Origin: Psychroflexus tropicus DSM 15496
Lineage (GTDB): Bacteria; Bacteroidota; Bacteroidia; Flavobacteriales; Flavobacteriaceae
Length of the DNA: 64,000 nucleotides
Assembly (NCBI RefSeq): GCF_000378765.1
Contig: NZ_KB905342.1
Location: 806,001 to 870,000 of the forward strand
Direction: 5' to 3'
Position 1 is the first letter of the stretch, and every line of letters starts with the position of its first letter. The position numbers and the translations under genes are program-made. Positions 41,833-51,175 of the stretch are shown one piece after another. The notes under the pieces were generated by a model. The model had not been told where the DNA came from, did no database searches, and saw nothing but the letters and a program-made list of their open reading frames with translations.

Positions 41833-44224
41833 AAACTTGGAAATAAATGGGCTTAGAGGTGTGAAAGAAAAACTAAACCTAAATCTTAATAAAAAATCCA
41901 TTTTGATTTATGGCGATAATGGCACAGGAAAAAGTTCACTTACAGATTCATTTGAATGGTTTTACAATAATCATATTGCTCATTTATCGACCGAGGAAAT
42001 TAGTGGCCGTGGAAGAGACGCATTGAGGAACATTTTTATTTCTGATGATGAAGATGGCTATGTAAATCTAAATTTTGATGATAAAGACTTAGATGCAAAA
42101 AAATCCATAGATGGCTCTAAAAAAATCTATATATCGAATACTACAGATTATTTTAAAGAATACATCGTAGATTCTACTTCCGAAAATCTAATATTACGTT
42201 ATAGAGATTTAGTTGAATTCATTATTGCCACTAAGACCGAGAAATTAAATAAACTTCAAGAGATTATTGGTTTTTCTGAGGTTGCGAAAATCAGAACAAT
42301 TTTAAAGAGAAATTTTGGCAGAATAAAGCGGACCATTAAATCCTCTGACTACGAAGGTCGTAAAAGTGCGAGACAGGAAACCATTTTGGAAAATTTAGGT
42401 CGTAACGCTTATTCAGACGAACAATTATTTGATGGTGTCAATGATTTAATAAAGCCACTTAAACTTAAAATTGTTGTTAAGTCCCGTAAAGACATCAATG
42501 AAGTCATAAAAGAAATTTCGAGTAAAGAAGATTCGAAGTTAAGCGATGAGATTAATTTTTACGTCCGCGTGAAAGAGGTTGTTTCAGAATTAAAAGAAAT
42601 ATCAAATACAATCAATACAGAGTACAGTAATTTTTATACTGCATTTCAAAATTTACAGAAAGAACCTGAAAAAATAAAAAGCTTACAGTTATTGGCACTT
42701 TTAAAGGAAGGTAAATCCGTATTGTCCAAGGATGTTGTGGAGCATGACTACTGCCCTCTTTGCTTACAAGAAAAAAGTAAAGTTCAACTTATTCAAGAAT
42801 TGAATGCTCGAATTGATGAACTTGAACAACTTGCAGAAGAAAAAAACTCAATTGATGAGCAGGCCAAAGTGCTTAAGGAAGTTATCCAATTCAAAGTAAA
42901 TTCCCTTGAGGTGATATTGAAGGACAAATCTTTAGAAGATAAAAAGTTTGATAAGCTCAAAGAAAAATTAACTTCTTTTAAAACTCTTCTCAATTCAATA
43001 ATTACTGAATTAGGTAAAGAAATAACCGAAAAAATCAAAGAGCCTCAAAAAGTAAACCTTCAAGAAAAAGAATTGAAAGAATTGCTGGAATCTCTTGCAT
43101 CACAAATAAAAAAGCTCAAAGAAAGTAAGGCGTCCAATATAAAATTTACGATACACACCAAATTGTTACAGACTGCAAATGCTTATAAGGAATATCTCAG
43201 TTTGAATAAGGAAGAATCAGTTTTAAGAAAACAACAAGTGACATTTGAGTTACTGTATGATGACTTTATAAGAAAACAGGAGGAGTCATTAAATATTTTT
43301 CTTTCTATGTTTTCAAAAGAAATAAATGATTATTACACGACGATGAACCCAAAGGAAAAGGTTGAAGATATAAGGCTTATTCCTCTAACAAAAAAGGAAG
43401 AACTTGTTGGAATTACAATTGACTATAAATTCTTCGATGTTCGTAAAGTACCGCCAGAGGCTTACCTTAGTGAAAGCCATATAAATTGTTTGGGATTATC
43501 TTTCTTTTTGGCTTCAGTCAAGGCATTCAACAAAAGAAACAAATTTTTTGTTTTGGATGATGTGATTTCAAGCTTTGATAGGTCTCATCGTTATCGATTT
43601 GCTCAACTTTTGACAGAAAAATTTGGCGGTTACCAAACGATAGTCTTAACACACGAAAAAGAGTTTTTTGAACTCGTTTCCAGCGAAGTTAAAAGCAAAG
43701 GTTGGCTTTTAAGAAATTTCAAGTGGTCACAAGACAGTGGAACAGGAATCGAAAAAGGAATTGTTGACATAAAGGAACGTATTTTAAAAAAACTGGAGGA
43801 TAGGAACACGGATGGGTTAGGAAATGATATACGAGTTTACACAGAAAAGGTAATGAAAAAAGTGGCGTTTGAATTAGAAGCAAAAGTCGCGTATCGGGAT
43901 AATACCGTTAACGAAAAAAGAATGGCTCCAGAACTCCTTGATGCAGTTCAAAGTAAATTAAAAGCAAGCAAGGAATTAAAGGAAACTGCCAATATTCCAA
44001 AAATAAAAGGAATGCCAATGTTTGTTGGAAATACTACATCTCACGATAATGACTTTCAAGCAAGTATTGAGGACTTGGATGCGATTTGGGAAGATGTGAA
44101 GAAAATGATTCGCAGTTTTTACTGTAAAGAATGCGGAAAGTTCATTTCCACGAAACTTTACGACCCAGTTAAGAAGAAAATCAGGTGCGGTTGTGAAAAT
44201 CTGATTTATGATTGGAAACAATAG
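41819..44224 (+). CDS. SMC/Rad50-like ABC ATPase with zinc hook and C-terminal zinc ribbon
   Basis: An 801-aa ATPase. Walker A is GDNGTGKSS (K38). Long coiled coils (about 130-300 and 320-470) flank a hook CPLC (C312, C315). The signature region is near SESHINCLGLSFFLASVKAF, Walker B is FFVLDDV (D580, D581) and the switch His is in IVLTHEKEF. Beyond the ATPase head, the C-terminal 180 residues hold a helical part and a zinc ribbon (CKECGKFISTKLYDPVKKKIRCGC). Such proteins sense DNA ends or structures and release an effector. It forms an operon with the GIY-YIG nuclease and 70-aa gene. Confidence 0.85.
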   Translation: MTKIKNLEINGLRGVKEKLNLNLNKKSILIYGDNGTGKSSLTDSFEWFYNNHIAHLSTEEISGRGRDALRNIFISDDEDGYVNLNFDDKDLDAKKSIDGSKKIYISNTTDYFKEYIVDSTSENLILRYRDLVEFIIATKTEKLNKLQEIIGFSEVAKIRTILKRNFGRIKRTIKSSDYEGRKSARQETILENLGRNAYSDEQLFDGVNDLIKPLKLKIVVKSRKDINEVIKEISSKEDSKLSDEINFYVRVKEVVSELKEISNTINTEYSNFYTAFQNLQKEPEKIKSLQLLALLKEGKSVLSKDVVEHDYCPLCLQEKSKVQLIQELNARIDELEQLAEEKNSIDEQAKVLKEVIQFKVNSLEVILKDKSLEDKKFDKLKEKLTSFKTLLNSIITELGKEITEKIKEPQKVNLQEKELKELLESLASQIKKLKESKASNIKFTIHTKLLQTANAYKEYLSLNKEESVLRKQQVTFELLYDDFIRKQEESLNIFLSMFSKEINDYYTTMNPKEKVEDIRLIPLTKKEELVGITIDYKFFDVRKVPPEAYLSESHINCLGLSFFLASVKAFNKRNKFFVLDDVISSFDRSHRYRFAQLLTEKFGGYQTIVLTHEKEFFELVSSEVKSKGWLLRNFKWSQDSGTGIEKGIVDIKERILKKLEDRNTDGLGNDIRVYTEKVMKKVAFELEAKVAYRDNTVNEKRMAPELLDAVQSKLKASKELKETANIPKIKGMPMFVGNTTSHDNDFQASIEDLDAIWEDVKKMIRSFYCKECGKFISTKLYDPVKKKIRCGCENLIYDWKQ

Positions 44225-44227
44225 AAT

Positions 44228-44312
44228 AGCCAACGCAACTAGCCATAAACATTTACAGTTCCACAAGCCAACGCGCCACCAAAACTATAAAAGAGTATGT
44301 CTCAGCCAACGC
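44228..44312. repeat. Three AGCCAACGC copies after the ABC-ATPase gene
   Basis: AGCCAACGC occurs at 44228, 44266 and 44304, exactly 38 bases apart each time, and once before the module at 41045. Directly repeated spacing is unlike the palindromic spacers, but the placement just after a stop codon is the same. Confidence 0.55.
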
Positions 44313-44385
44313 TAAAAGAAAATAGAAAAACCAAAAAAATGGTCAACCTATTTCAGTGCCAGACAAAAAAGTTTAGAGGTTAATT

Positions 44386-44820
44386 TCATTTTTTTTTAGC
44401 TTGCAGACCCAGAAACCTTTCTTCAAATTCCTTTTTCTTCATATCAGGAGCGATGTATTGATAACTATCTTCCAGGCAATCGATGTGCTCTAAGACCGCT
44501 TCTTTGCTGGTGGTCGTTACATCTCCTCTCAGCAAGACTTTGACGTCTTCCGTATCGCTTTTTATAAACAGGTCCCTAAGCAGTAATTTGGATTGCAGAT
44601 AATCCTTTATTAAGGCTACTGTGACAGGATAAAACACTTTGCCACTATGGTTGGTGAGTCGTGAGGCGAAATACAGCTCGCCCGAGTGGTGGGTATATAA
44701 TCTTAAAATATCACCCTCAGCATTAAGGATGCTGAGGTCTTTTTTAAAGGCTCTTGGGTCTCTCATAAGTTTAATGTTAGTGGTTTTTAATTTGTTAACT
44801 ATAAGTGGTAAATCAGACAT
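44386..44820 (-). CDS. Protein of unknown function
   Basis: A 144-aa cytoplasmic protein with mixed strands and helices and a Lys-rich C-terminus (LGLQAKKK). No motif recognised. It is convergent with the ABC-ATPase gene and is the last gene of the minus-strand group that starts with the palindrome-controlled gene at 46548, so it may belong to that transcription unit. Confidence 0.55.
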   Translation of the reverse strand: MSDLPLIVNKLKTTNIKLMRDPRAFKKDLSILNAEGDILRLYTHHSGELYFASRLTNHSGKVFYPVTVALIKDYLQSKLLLRDLFIKSDTEDVKVLLRGDVTTTSKEAVLEHIDCLEDSYQYIAPDMKKKEFEERFLGLQAKKK

Positions 44821-44844
44821 TACCTGTCGCTCTTAAACTTTTGG

Positions 44845-45428
44845 CTATAATATATAAAACGAACTGTTCATGATGCCGATCTCATCATCTTCTTTATGAG
44901 CAAGGATTTCTAAACCTTCTTCTTTCCAGATGTGCATTCGCTGAGGTCGAGTTAGCATAAAGTTGGGGCAATGTGGGGACTGTTTTGACTTTACGAACTC
45001 TAGGCATGATGAGTGGAGAAAAAGATATGCCCGACAGGGGGTAAAGCGTTTTTGAAGAGCTTCCACAATTGCTGATGTGCTCCCAGACCTTGAATACTTC
45101 TAAGCGCATCACCGAGAATAGTGAAGGTGTCTATCGATGACGAAAAATGAATGACCCCAATGAGCTTCTTGAGTTTTTTAATCTTTAGGTCGATGTGCTG
45201 CTGACTCTCATTTAAACGAAAATTCGAGCTCTTGCTTTGCACAACGATGTTCTTATCTTTTAAGTGACTCTCCAAAGCTTCCAGTTTTTGGTCTCCAAGA
45301 TTTAAAACCGATCTAGGCTGTACTTGTTTTAAAAACTTGATCTCGTAATCATGCAGGCGCTTGTGTTCTTGCTTGTCCTGATATACTTTGGAATTTTTGT
45401 GAAGCAGAATAGGGTCTCTGAATTTCAT
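44845..45428 (-). pseudogene. Frameshifted methyltransferase-like gene
   Basis: From the ATG at 45428 the frame runs to a stop at 45000 with SVLNLGDQKLEALESHL, then GVIHFSSSIDTFTILGDALRSI and LWKLFKNALPPVGHIFFSTHH. Near 45003 adding one base joins it to the second frame, CLEFVKSKQSPHCPNFM through MHIWKEEGLEILAH to the stop at 44845. The combined 194 codons have the strand order of a small Rossmann methyltransferase in which a W-x-LF...L-PVGHIFF segment precedes the last strands. The SAM motif is poor, so the call is tentative. Confidence 0.55.
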
Positions 45429-45504
45429 AGTTTTTATATTATTGCGAGAGTTCTAATTAATGAAGTAATTAACTTATTTATGTAGAGCAAACACCCACCT
45501 CAAT

Positions 45505-45520
45505 CCTCCCTTAAGGGAGG
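45505..45520. terminator. Perfect 16-bp palindrome after the palindrome-controlled gene
   Basis: CCTCCCTTAAGGGAGG lies 22 bases beyond the end of the minus-strand gene at 45542. A hairpin or a protein site; there is no T run. Confidence 0.3.
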
Positions 45521-45541
45521 AAGCGAATAGCCAATTAATCA

Positions 45542-46548
45542 CTAAACCACTCTGGTGTTGGTGCCATTAAATTCATCTATGACCTCCCAAACTACAGGAT
45601 GCATTCTACCGTAACTCAAGATATACACGTCCAGGGGTGTGGTTTTAAATTGCTGAAGCGTTTGGCGTATGGCCTCTGCGATCCACTGCATGTCGTTCCC
45701 GAAGGCGCCACCACCCAATGAGTGAGAAATACCTCTTTGCAACCTGTTTCATGTAAGTTAAGCACAGCAGCGTGTAAAGTCGTCTCGTAAGCGGCTTCCA
45801 AAATAAGCTTGGCAAAGGCCTTCCAATATCTGGGTTCCACTTCCGAATAGGCTACTGGCAAAGCCGAGCAGTAGGCCTGAGAGACCAAATGTCCAGCACT
45901 ACTTAGAGTTACCTCCGTATTCCACTGCATCCCGATCTTGAGTTGGTCTTTTAAGGCTTCGCGTTCTGCGGGTTTGAGCTGCCTTAGTTTGGAGTCGATG
46001 GCTTTGAGCTGAGGTTCATTGAATAAAGCATAACCATTGGTCATTTGCCAGGACTCCAGCTCGGGTAAATTAAGCTTATTAATAACTTCTTCCAAGGTAT
46101 TAATCTGCTTCTCTCGACTTTGACCAATCTGTCCGTCTATCGGCACTAGGTAGTGTCTATAGACGGTTCCCGCGCCACAAGCAATGGCACAAGCAGGTCC
46201 TTGAGTGTGGTCCTGCTTATAGTGAGCAATACCCGCTTCTGGCGTGACCTCTGGACCCGGCATTTCCAGAAGATTGAATTGCGATGCGGCTTGAAATACC
46301 GCTTCCTTATGTAAGAGATGAAGCAGCTGAGCATCTCCTTCCAGGTTTTGGACATTTAACTCTCCTTCTACTAGAGGCGTAGCTTGAACACGTTGTCTCA
46401 ACTCGCCCAGGCTTGCCAGCTCTAAAGCACCGGCTTGAAATGACCGCCCATTGACTTTAGACTTGAGCTGTTGCCCCTCCATCTTCATTTGACCTTGAAC
46501 GTCCTGTACTCTATTTTCCTTAAAACCCATTAATTTTTCAAACCACAT
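45542..46548 (-). pseudogene. Conserved protein, possibly macro-domain-like, with one frameshift near its end
   Basis: The frame from 46548 contains VFQAASQFNLLEMPGPEVTP, GPACAIACGAGTVYRHYL and WQMTNGYALFN, then KEVFLTHW. At about 45722 a missing base throws it into a wrong tail. The alternative frame continues LGGGAFGNDMQWIAEAIRQ and LDVYILSYGR to a stop at 45542. Joined, KEVFLTxLGGGAFGN resembles the nucleotide-binding loop of macro-like proteins. The family is widespread but uncharacterised to my knowledge. Its promoter carries the first copy of the TTGCAATATTGCAA box at the standard distance. Confidence 0.6.
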
Positions 46549-46576
46549 GCTTTTTAATTTTGTTTATTATGTGGGG

Positions 46577-46625
46577 TAAAGTTATTGAACTACTTTACGT
46601 TAAAGTGGGTTTTGCAATATTGCAA
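46577..46625 (-). promoter_or_regulatory. Palindrome-controlled promoter 1
   Basis: TTGCAATATTGCAA covers 46612-46625. The -7 box on the minus strand is TAACTTTA (46584-46577), one mismatch from TAnnTTTG. The palindrome centre is 34.5 bp from the first base of the box, as in the other three copies. The ATG at 46548 follows 29 bases after the box. Confidence 0.7.
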
Positions 46626-46768
46626 TTCTATTTAAAATTGATAGCATTGAAACTTTAAATTCATATTGGATTAATATGAATCCTTTAAGCCAGTTCTCCA
46701 TTCTTCTTAAGAAACTTAAATATTTTTTTATCGACTTCAGATATAATATTTAAATCTTTAAAATTTAA

Positions 46769-47544
46769 TCATCTAATTTCTTCTATTTCACTTGACTGTG
46801 TTAACGTATCATAAAATTCTGCTTTATAACAAGTCATCTTAACAAGAAAATCTTTTTTTGAACCATCAGACTGAGCTTTGAAAGTTCCAAAGTATTCAAT
46901 AGTAGGACTTAATAATAGACCATTGTCTGGGTCGTATGCTTCATCTTCTTAGGACTCTATAAATGGTTTAATATGATTTGCTATAACTACGGAATATATT
47001 CTTTTTTCAAAGTAGGAAGTTTTTTCATTTTGATATTTCACAATGGGTTCTTCAAATGATTCTTTGTTATATAAAAGATGTAAATATGGATTTCTTCTTT
47101 TTGACTCTCGGGTATTCAATAAATTTTCTTCCAATATTTCATGCTATGCTAAACCCTTAACAAGGCTGAACATCTATAACAACATCAATTTTATCATTCT
47201 TAACTAACCAGCTCAGTCTCTTTAATTCGTTAATCATCTATGGTCTTTCTTGAGTTTGTCCAGAATTACTTTTTTTTTTGGGAAAATTTAAACTCCAAAT
47301 CAACTCGTTTTAATTCGTCATTAATTTGAAACTTGAAGTATAAGTCAATGAATTTATCCTTAAAATTTGCATATAAATCAGTTTCAAAATCAATAAACTT
47401 AATTTGCTCTGATTATCTTATTGATAACTCCCAGGCAAAATGAAAAACTAGAGACTTTTCGGAGGACATGACAAAATCTTTATCATTTAAATTTTCATCA
47501 ATAATGTTACAAGTTTCTTCAATTGCATTTTTAATAGTTTCCAT
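46769..47544 (-). pseudogene. Heavily decayed nuclease-like gene
   Basis: Starting from the ATG at 47544 (METIKNAIEETCNII), the reading frame carries a stop after HFAWELSIR, a frameshift at an A run near 47,270, and more stops, yet protein-like text continues to 46769: DKFIDLYFKFQINDELKRVDLEFKF, then NSGQTQERP, RLSWLVKNDKIDVVIDVQPC, KTSYFEKRIYSVVIANHIKPF and a final SSEIEEIR. DLYF...VDLEFKF followed by an SNSGQTQ-like segment resembles PD-(D/E)xK restriction-type proteins. At least four lesions. It sits directly before the WYL/AAA pair. Confidence 0.65.
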
Positions 47545-47556
47545 TGATAGTATTCT

Positions 47557-48501
47557 TCAATTCAAATTATCAACCTTAAACCGACTTTCGCTTACCTTGT
47601 CTTCACCATACCGCTTTAAGGCATCTCGGTAGATGGACTTAAGCTCGTCTTCCAAAGATTGGGGCTGTATCACTTTTAGGGTATCGCCGTGGGCGAGGAG
47701 TTCCATGAGAAAGTCGTGAGTGATATAGACCTTGAGCTGGATACGCAGTTCGTATTCGTTATCTTCCAGTATTTCCTGTGAGAGGTGTAGTGGCAATGAT
47801 TTCACATACTGGCCCTGATGAGGCGTAAAAGATAAGATCACTTCCTCTGGAGCTTGCTGGTTAGGCGCCACAATCCCAAAGCAATGTTGGTAATGCGCTT
47901 CCACATCAAAATCTTCGGCCAGGCTAAATTGGGTCTGGGTAATATCCAAATCGGTTAAGCGGTCTAGTCCAAAACTTTTCACCTGCTCGTCTCTTAAATC
48001 TTTCGCCAGTAAATACCAGCGGTTTCTAAATTCCTTGAGTCCGTAGGGCTCGGTTTCCCGCTCAGAGATATCGGGCTCCCAAAAGTTCTCATAGGTAAAC
48101 TCTACCTGGAGTTTGTTCTTAATGGCATGTAATAGTCCGTAGAGGTTCTCGGTGCCCAGCGGTCGGCGCTTTTCAAAATGAATGGCATTGGACAAGCGGT
48201 CGCTGAGGTTTAGCGCGTTAAAGGTGTCAAAAGCCTCCAGAATGCGCTCGTTCACATCGGGATTCTCGTCATAACCTATCTTATAAACTTTATTGGAAAA
48301 ATCGTATTCGATCTCGATATTATACAGGGATAGAATGTCCTTGATGTCCCGCTGAAAGGTGCGTTTGGAGATGTTGAAGTTATAGTCCTGCAGTTCCGAT
48401 TCCAAAGCCAGGTAATCGGCAATTTGTTCAAAACTGGCAGGATGCTTCCTCAATTTTTTGATGATCAGGGTATAACGTGCAATCGATTCTCTTTTGGACA
48501 T
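47557..48501 (-). CDS. WYL-domain transcriptional regulator
   Basis: A 314-aa regulator. Residues 1-75 form an HTH_11-type winged helix (HPASFEQIADYLAL and SKRTFQRDIKDILSLYNIEIEYD). Residues about 125-205 form the WYL domain (LQVEFTYENFWEPDISERETEPYGLKEFRNRWYLLA) with the FGLDRL motif, and a WCX-like C-terminal extension follows. WYL domains bind ligands such as nucleic acids or nucleotides; family members include DNA-damage activators (PafBC) and defence repressors. It is 11 bases downstream of the AAA gene on the same strand. I infer it binds the four TTGCAATATTGCAA sites around it; it has none in front of its own operon. Confidence 0.88.
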   Translation of the reverse strand: MSKRESIARYTLIIKKLRKHPASFEQIADYLALESELQDYNFNISKRTFQRDIKDILSLYNIEIEYDFSNKVYKIGYDENPDVNERILEAFDTFNALNLSDRLSNAIHFEKRRPLGTENLYGLLHAIKNKLQVEFTYENFWEPDISERETEPYGLKEFRNRWYLLAKDLRDEQVKSFGLDRLTDLDITQTQFSLAEDFDVEAHYQHCFGIVAPNQQAPEEVILSFTPHQGQYVKSLPLHLSQEILEDNEYELRIQLKVYITHDFLMELLAHGDTLKVIQPQSLEDELKSIYRDALKRYGEDKVSESRFKVDNLN

Positions 48502-48512
48502 AGGGATGAGAT

Positions 48513-50174
48513 TTAGCTAAAACCAATTTTAGTTTTGGCTTCCACAATAGATTCTTCCGAGCAAAATACTAAGAGATTTTGTAATGAGGGAACCTTTCTA
48601 TGAAGAATTTCCTGAATTTCGCTCATGCGTAAGATATTATCGATCTGCCCGCCCGTAAACATGAAATGCTGGGCCAGGTAATTGCAATCAGTGTCGCTTA
48701 AATTCGGGAACTTGGACTTCCAGATTTTAGCTCTTATCCTTGGGGTGGGTTTATTAAATTTGACCTTAAAAAGAAAACGCCGTTCAAAAGCCTTATCGAG
48801 GTTGTGTACTAGATTGGTTGTCGCGATAAGGATTCCTTCAAAATTTTCTAATTCTTCCAGAATAATGTTTTGAATAGCGTTTTCGGTTTGAGCTACATTG
48901 GAGGAGCTATTGTTTTTTCGTTTAGATAAAATGGCATCGGCCTCGTTAAAAAAGAGAATTGGCGCTCGCTTGGCGGCATCCAGTTGCCTGGTGTAATTTT
49001 TAAAGATCTGCTTGATAAGGCGTTCACTTTCTCCAAACCAGGAGGATTTGGAAGCACTAATGTCTACTTTGATCAGTTGGCGGTTGGTGTCTTTTGCCAT
49101 TTGCTTGACGATTTCGGTCTTTCCCGTGCCTGGCGTACCGTGCAGTAAGGTAACAATACCTTTAGAGAGGTTCTTCTGCTCGAGTCGGTTTTGTATGCTT
49201 TTGAATTTGCTATCTTCCAGTAAGTCCTTGAGCATAGAGAGCTGTTTCATTTCGTCTTCGTTAAAGATGAGCTGCCGAGATGCAATGTCCTTTGGGTCGA
49301 GTATATTCTTAGAGCTTTCCCGATTTCTAAAAAGTTTGATGCCGCTGGCTTCGATCAGATCATCAGCTTTTTCTGTGAGTTTGAGTTCATTCATGTTTTG
49401 AAAAGGTCCTTTGATCACTTCCACCAGACTGTTTTTTATGAGCTTGTTCTGGCCAGTCATTACTCTCTCTGTATAATAGATCTTATCTGAAGCGCTTACC
49501 ATGATTTTACTCAGTGCAGTATCTATCAAAACTTGATCATAGCCTTTTACTGTTCTCCAGATGAGGTACATCAATATATATGCATCTATGCTTGATAGTT
49601 CCATAGCGTTGATCTTTCCAACCAAAGGAAAATGAGCATAGTCTTTCAGCATCTTTTCAGTGAGCTCCTGGAGTTGTTTACTCTCCTGCTCATCACCGTT
49701 ACGACCCAAACTTAGATGGTCCATACGTTCCAGAAATTGTATGACCGTGTCTATGCTATCTTTTTTGAGGTAGGGAAGAGGTTCCCCCTTTAAAATGGCT
49801 TCTGAAGCTTTCTCATTAATCGTGTAGATATCACTGGCACGAGCTAGCTTTAAACGATAGGATTGTTTTTCTTTTATTAAAATACCTTTATCGTACAACT
49901 GGTCAAACTCAGAACAATATTTCAAAATTTTTATAGCGTCGCAGTCCAGATAATTAGATAAAATGCCGAAATCCACTCGGCTTCCGCCATAGTTCATGGA
50001 AAACACCAGGGCTATAAAAAACGCCTGTGGTTTTGAGACATGAAAATAATTGGCAATCACTGTTAGTTCTGAATCCAGTTCCTGAAATAGTTCTGGAGGG
50101 AGTCCACACTTTTTTGACTTTTCAAATACAAAAGAAATGCTATCCAGCATTGTGGTTTTTAGGTCTGCGATCAT
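48513..50174 (-). CDS. AAA+ ATPase with N-terminal domain of unknown function
   Basis: A 553-aa protein. Residues about 300-500 form a classic AAA module: Walker A LLHGTPGTGKTE, Walker B PILFFNEADAIL (Asn replaces the usual Asp/Glu before EAD), sensor 1 ILIATTNLVHNLD, arginine-finger region AFERRFLFKVKF and a helical lid with FTGGQIDNI. The first 290 residues are helical with no recognised domain. It is most like the SpoVK/Cdc48-type single-ring ATPases that remodel proteins. It forms an operon with the WYL regulator. Its client is unknown. Confidence 0.85.
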   Translation of the reverse strand: MIADLKTTMLDSISFVFEKSKKCGLPPELFQELDSELTVIANYFHVSKPQAFFIALVFSMNYGGSRVDFGILSNYLDCDAIKILKYCSEFDQLYDKGILIKEKQSYRLKLARASDIYTINEKASEAILKGEPLPYLKKDSIDTVIQFLERMDHLSLGRNGDEQESKQLQELTEKMLKDYAHFPLVGKINAMELSSIDAYILMYLIWRTVKGYDQVLIDTALSKIMVSASDKIYYTERVMTGQNKLIKNSLVEVIKGPFQNMNELKLTEKADDLIEASGIKLFRNRESSKNILDPKDIASRQLIFNEDEMKQLSMLKDLLEDSKFKSIQNRLEQKNLSKGIVTLLHGTPGTGKTEIVKQMAKDTNRQLIKVDISASKSSWFGESERLIKQIFKNYTRQLDAAKRAPILFFNEADAILSKRKNNSSSNVAQTENAIQNIILEELENFEGILIATTNLVHNLDKAFERRFLFKVKFNKPTPRIRAKIWKSKFPNLSDTDCNYLAQHFMFTGGQIDNILRMSEIQEILHRKVPSLQNLLVFCSEESIVEAKTKIGFS

Positions 50175-50277
50175 TAGCGTTGTCTTGATTATAAAATTAA
50201 GTTGAGCCTACGCCAAATAATGGCGCTAGTTTTTATAAAAGGTTTTATTTCGAAATCATTTACAATTTTGAATGGCA

Positions 50278-50643
50278 CTAATTCCAAAATCGATGAATTT
50301 TCTTCAATTCGTTTCTTTTTAAAAATTCACCTTTTGTAGCCGTTAGAACTTCAAAGACGTCAATAAATTTTTCTACAGCTGTTGGCTCTCTAGAATCAGA
50401 ATTTGATGCAGTAGAGTAGGTGTCCATCCTCAATAAATACTCATCCATTTTTAGGTAGTTGATCTTTTCATTTTTTAGCTTGATAGCTATTGGAGTGGGT
50501 TTATCATTTTCTTTGATAAACCAAATTTTTTCAATCTCCATTTCTGTAAACCCCTTTAAAGCATTCCTGATTTCATCGTCAGCACTTTCCTTTAAAGCAT
50601 TAAAAATATCTTCGAATTCTATTAGGTCTATACAGATGATCAT
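50278..50643 (-). CDS. Small protein of unknown function, palindrome-controlled
   Basis: About 121 aa, acidic, cytoplasmic, no recognised motif. The start at 50643 (MIICIDLIEFED) is chosen: an in-frame ATG at 50721 would put the start codon on the operator and upstream of the -7 box, so the extension cannot be in the transcript. It is the sole gene of its unit, upstream of the AAA-WYL operon. Confidence 0.6.
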   Translation of the reverse strand: MIICIDLIEFEDIFNALKESADDEIRNALKGFTEMEIEKIWFIKENDKPTPIAIKLKNEKINYLKMDEYLLRMDTYSTASNSDSREPTAVEKFIDVFEVLTATKGEFLKRNELKKIHRFWN

Positions 50644-50680
50644 GAGCTTTGGTTTTATGATTAATAAAATGATTAGGGTA

Positions 50681-50731
50681 CAAAAGTAAACAGTAATGAG
50701 CCTAGAGTTGGGGCTTTGCAATATTGCAAAG
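50681..50731 (-). promoter_or_regulatory. Palindrome-controlled promoter 2
   Basis: CTTTGCAATATTGCAAAG (50714-50731) is a perfect 18-bp palindrome. The -7 box TACTTTTG lies at 50688-50681 on the minus strand, 34.5 bp from the centre and 38 bases before the ATG at 50643. Confidence 0.8.
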
Positions 50732-50799
50732 TGGTGTTTTTAGGTCATCTGTCTGACGCATGACGGTTATTGAGTTATCATTCCGACGGTAAAAGCCTG

Positions 50800-50890
50800 C
50801 CTGTCATGTCTCTTGCAGGCAAGTAATCTCTTTGCTTTTTTGATGGTGAAGATGCTTCAGTCGTCCAAAAGGCTCGTTTAGAAGGACGGG
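50800..50890 (-). terminator. Two adjacent inverted repeats after the 79-aa gene
   Basis: GCCTGC/GCAGGC flank TGTCATGTCTCTT at about 50804-50822, and CGTCC/GGACG follows within the next 60 bases. They lie beyond the stop of the minus-strand gene ending at 50899 and probably terminate the 52861 operon. Confidence 0.35.
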
Positions 50891-50898
50891 AAGCTTTT

Positions 50899-51138
50899 TT
50901 ATAAAACATCATAAATGTATCTGAAAAGTCTTCTCATTGGTCTGATGACGACTTTAATCATAAGCTCACGAATAAGCCAAACCATAAAAATAATATCCAG
51001 GACATGAGCTAAAGCAGAAAACTCTTGACGTATCAATTCCTGATAAAGCAAATTGTAGATGGCGATTGTTAGATTAAAATACCATATCATGAAAAAGGCT
51101 TTCCAGGCCCATCTGTAAAGCAAATCTTTAAAATTCAT
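50899..51138 (-). CDS. Small membrane protein of unknown function
   Basis: A 79-aa protein with two hydrophobic segments (about 12-32 and 43-62) and a strongly basic C-terminus (RPMRRLFRYI). It is the third gene of the operon that starts at 52861, 37 bases after the previous stop. No family recognised. Confidence 0.55.
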   Translation of the reverse strand: MNFKDLLYRWAWKAFFMIWYFNLTIAIYNLLYQELIRQEFSALAHVLDIIFMVWLIRELMIKVVIRPMRRLFRYIYDVL

Positions 51139-51175
51139 AAGTGAGTATTTAAGGTTATTAAAAAATGTAAACTGA

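Noticed and set aside
44228-44312. CRISPR array suggested by evenly spaced short repeats
   Set aside because: The 9-base repeat is too short, there are only three copies, and no cas genes are nearby.
50644-50721. Upstream ATG extending the 50278 gene by 26 codons
   Set aside because: The -7 box and the operator palindrome lie inside the extension, so it would not be in the transcript.
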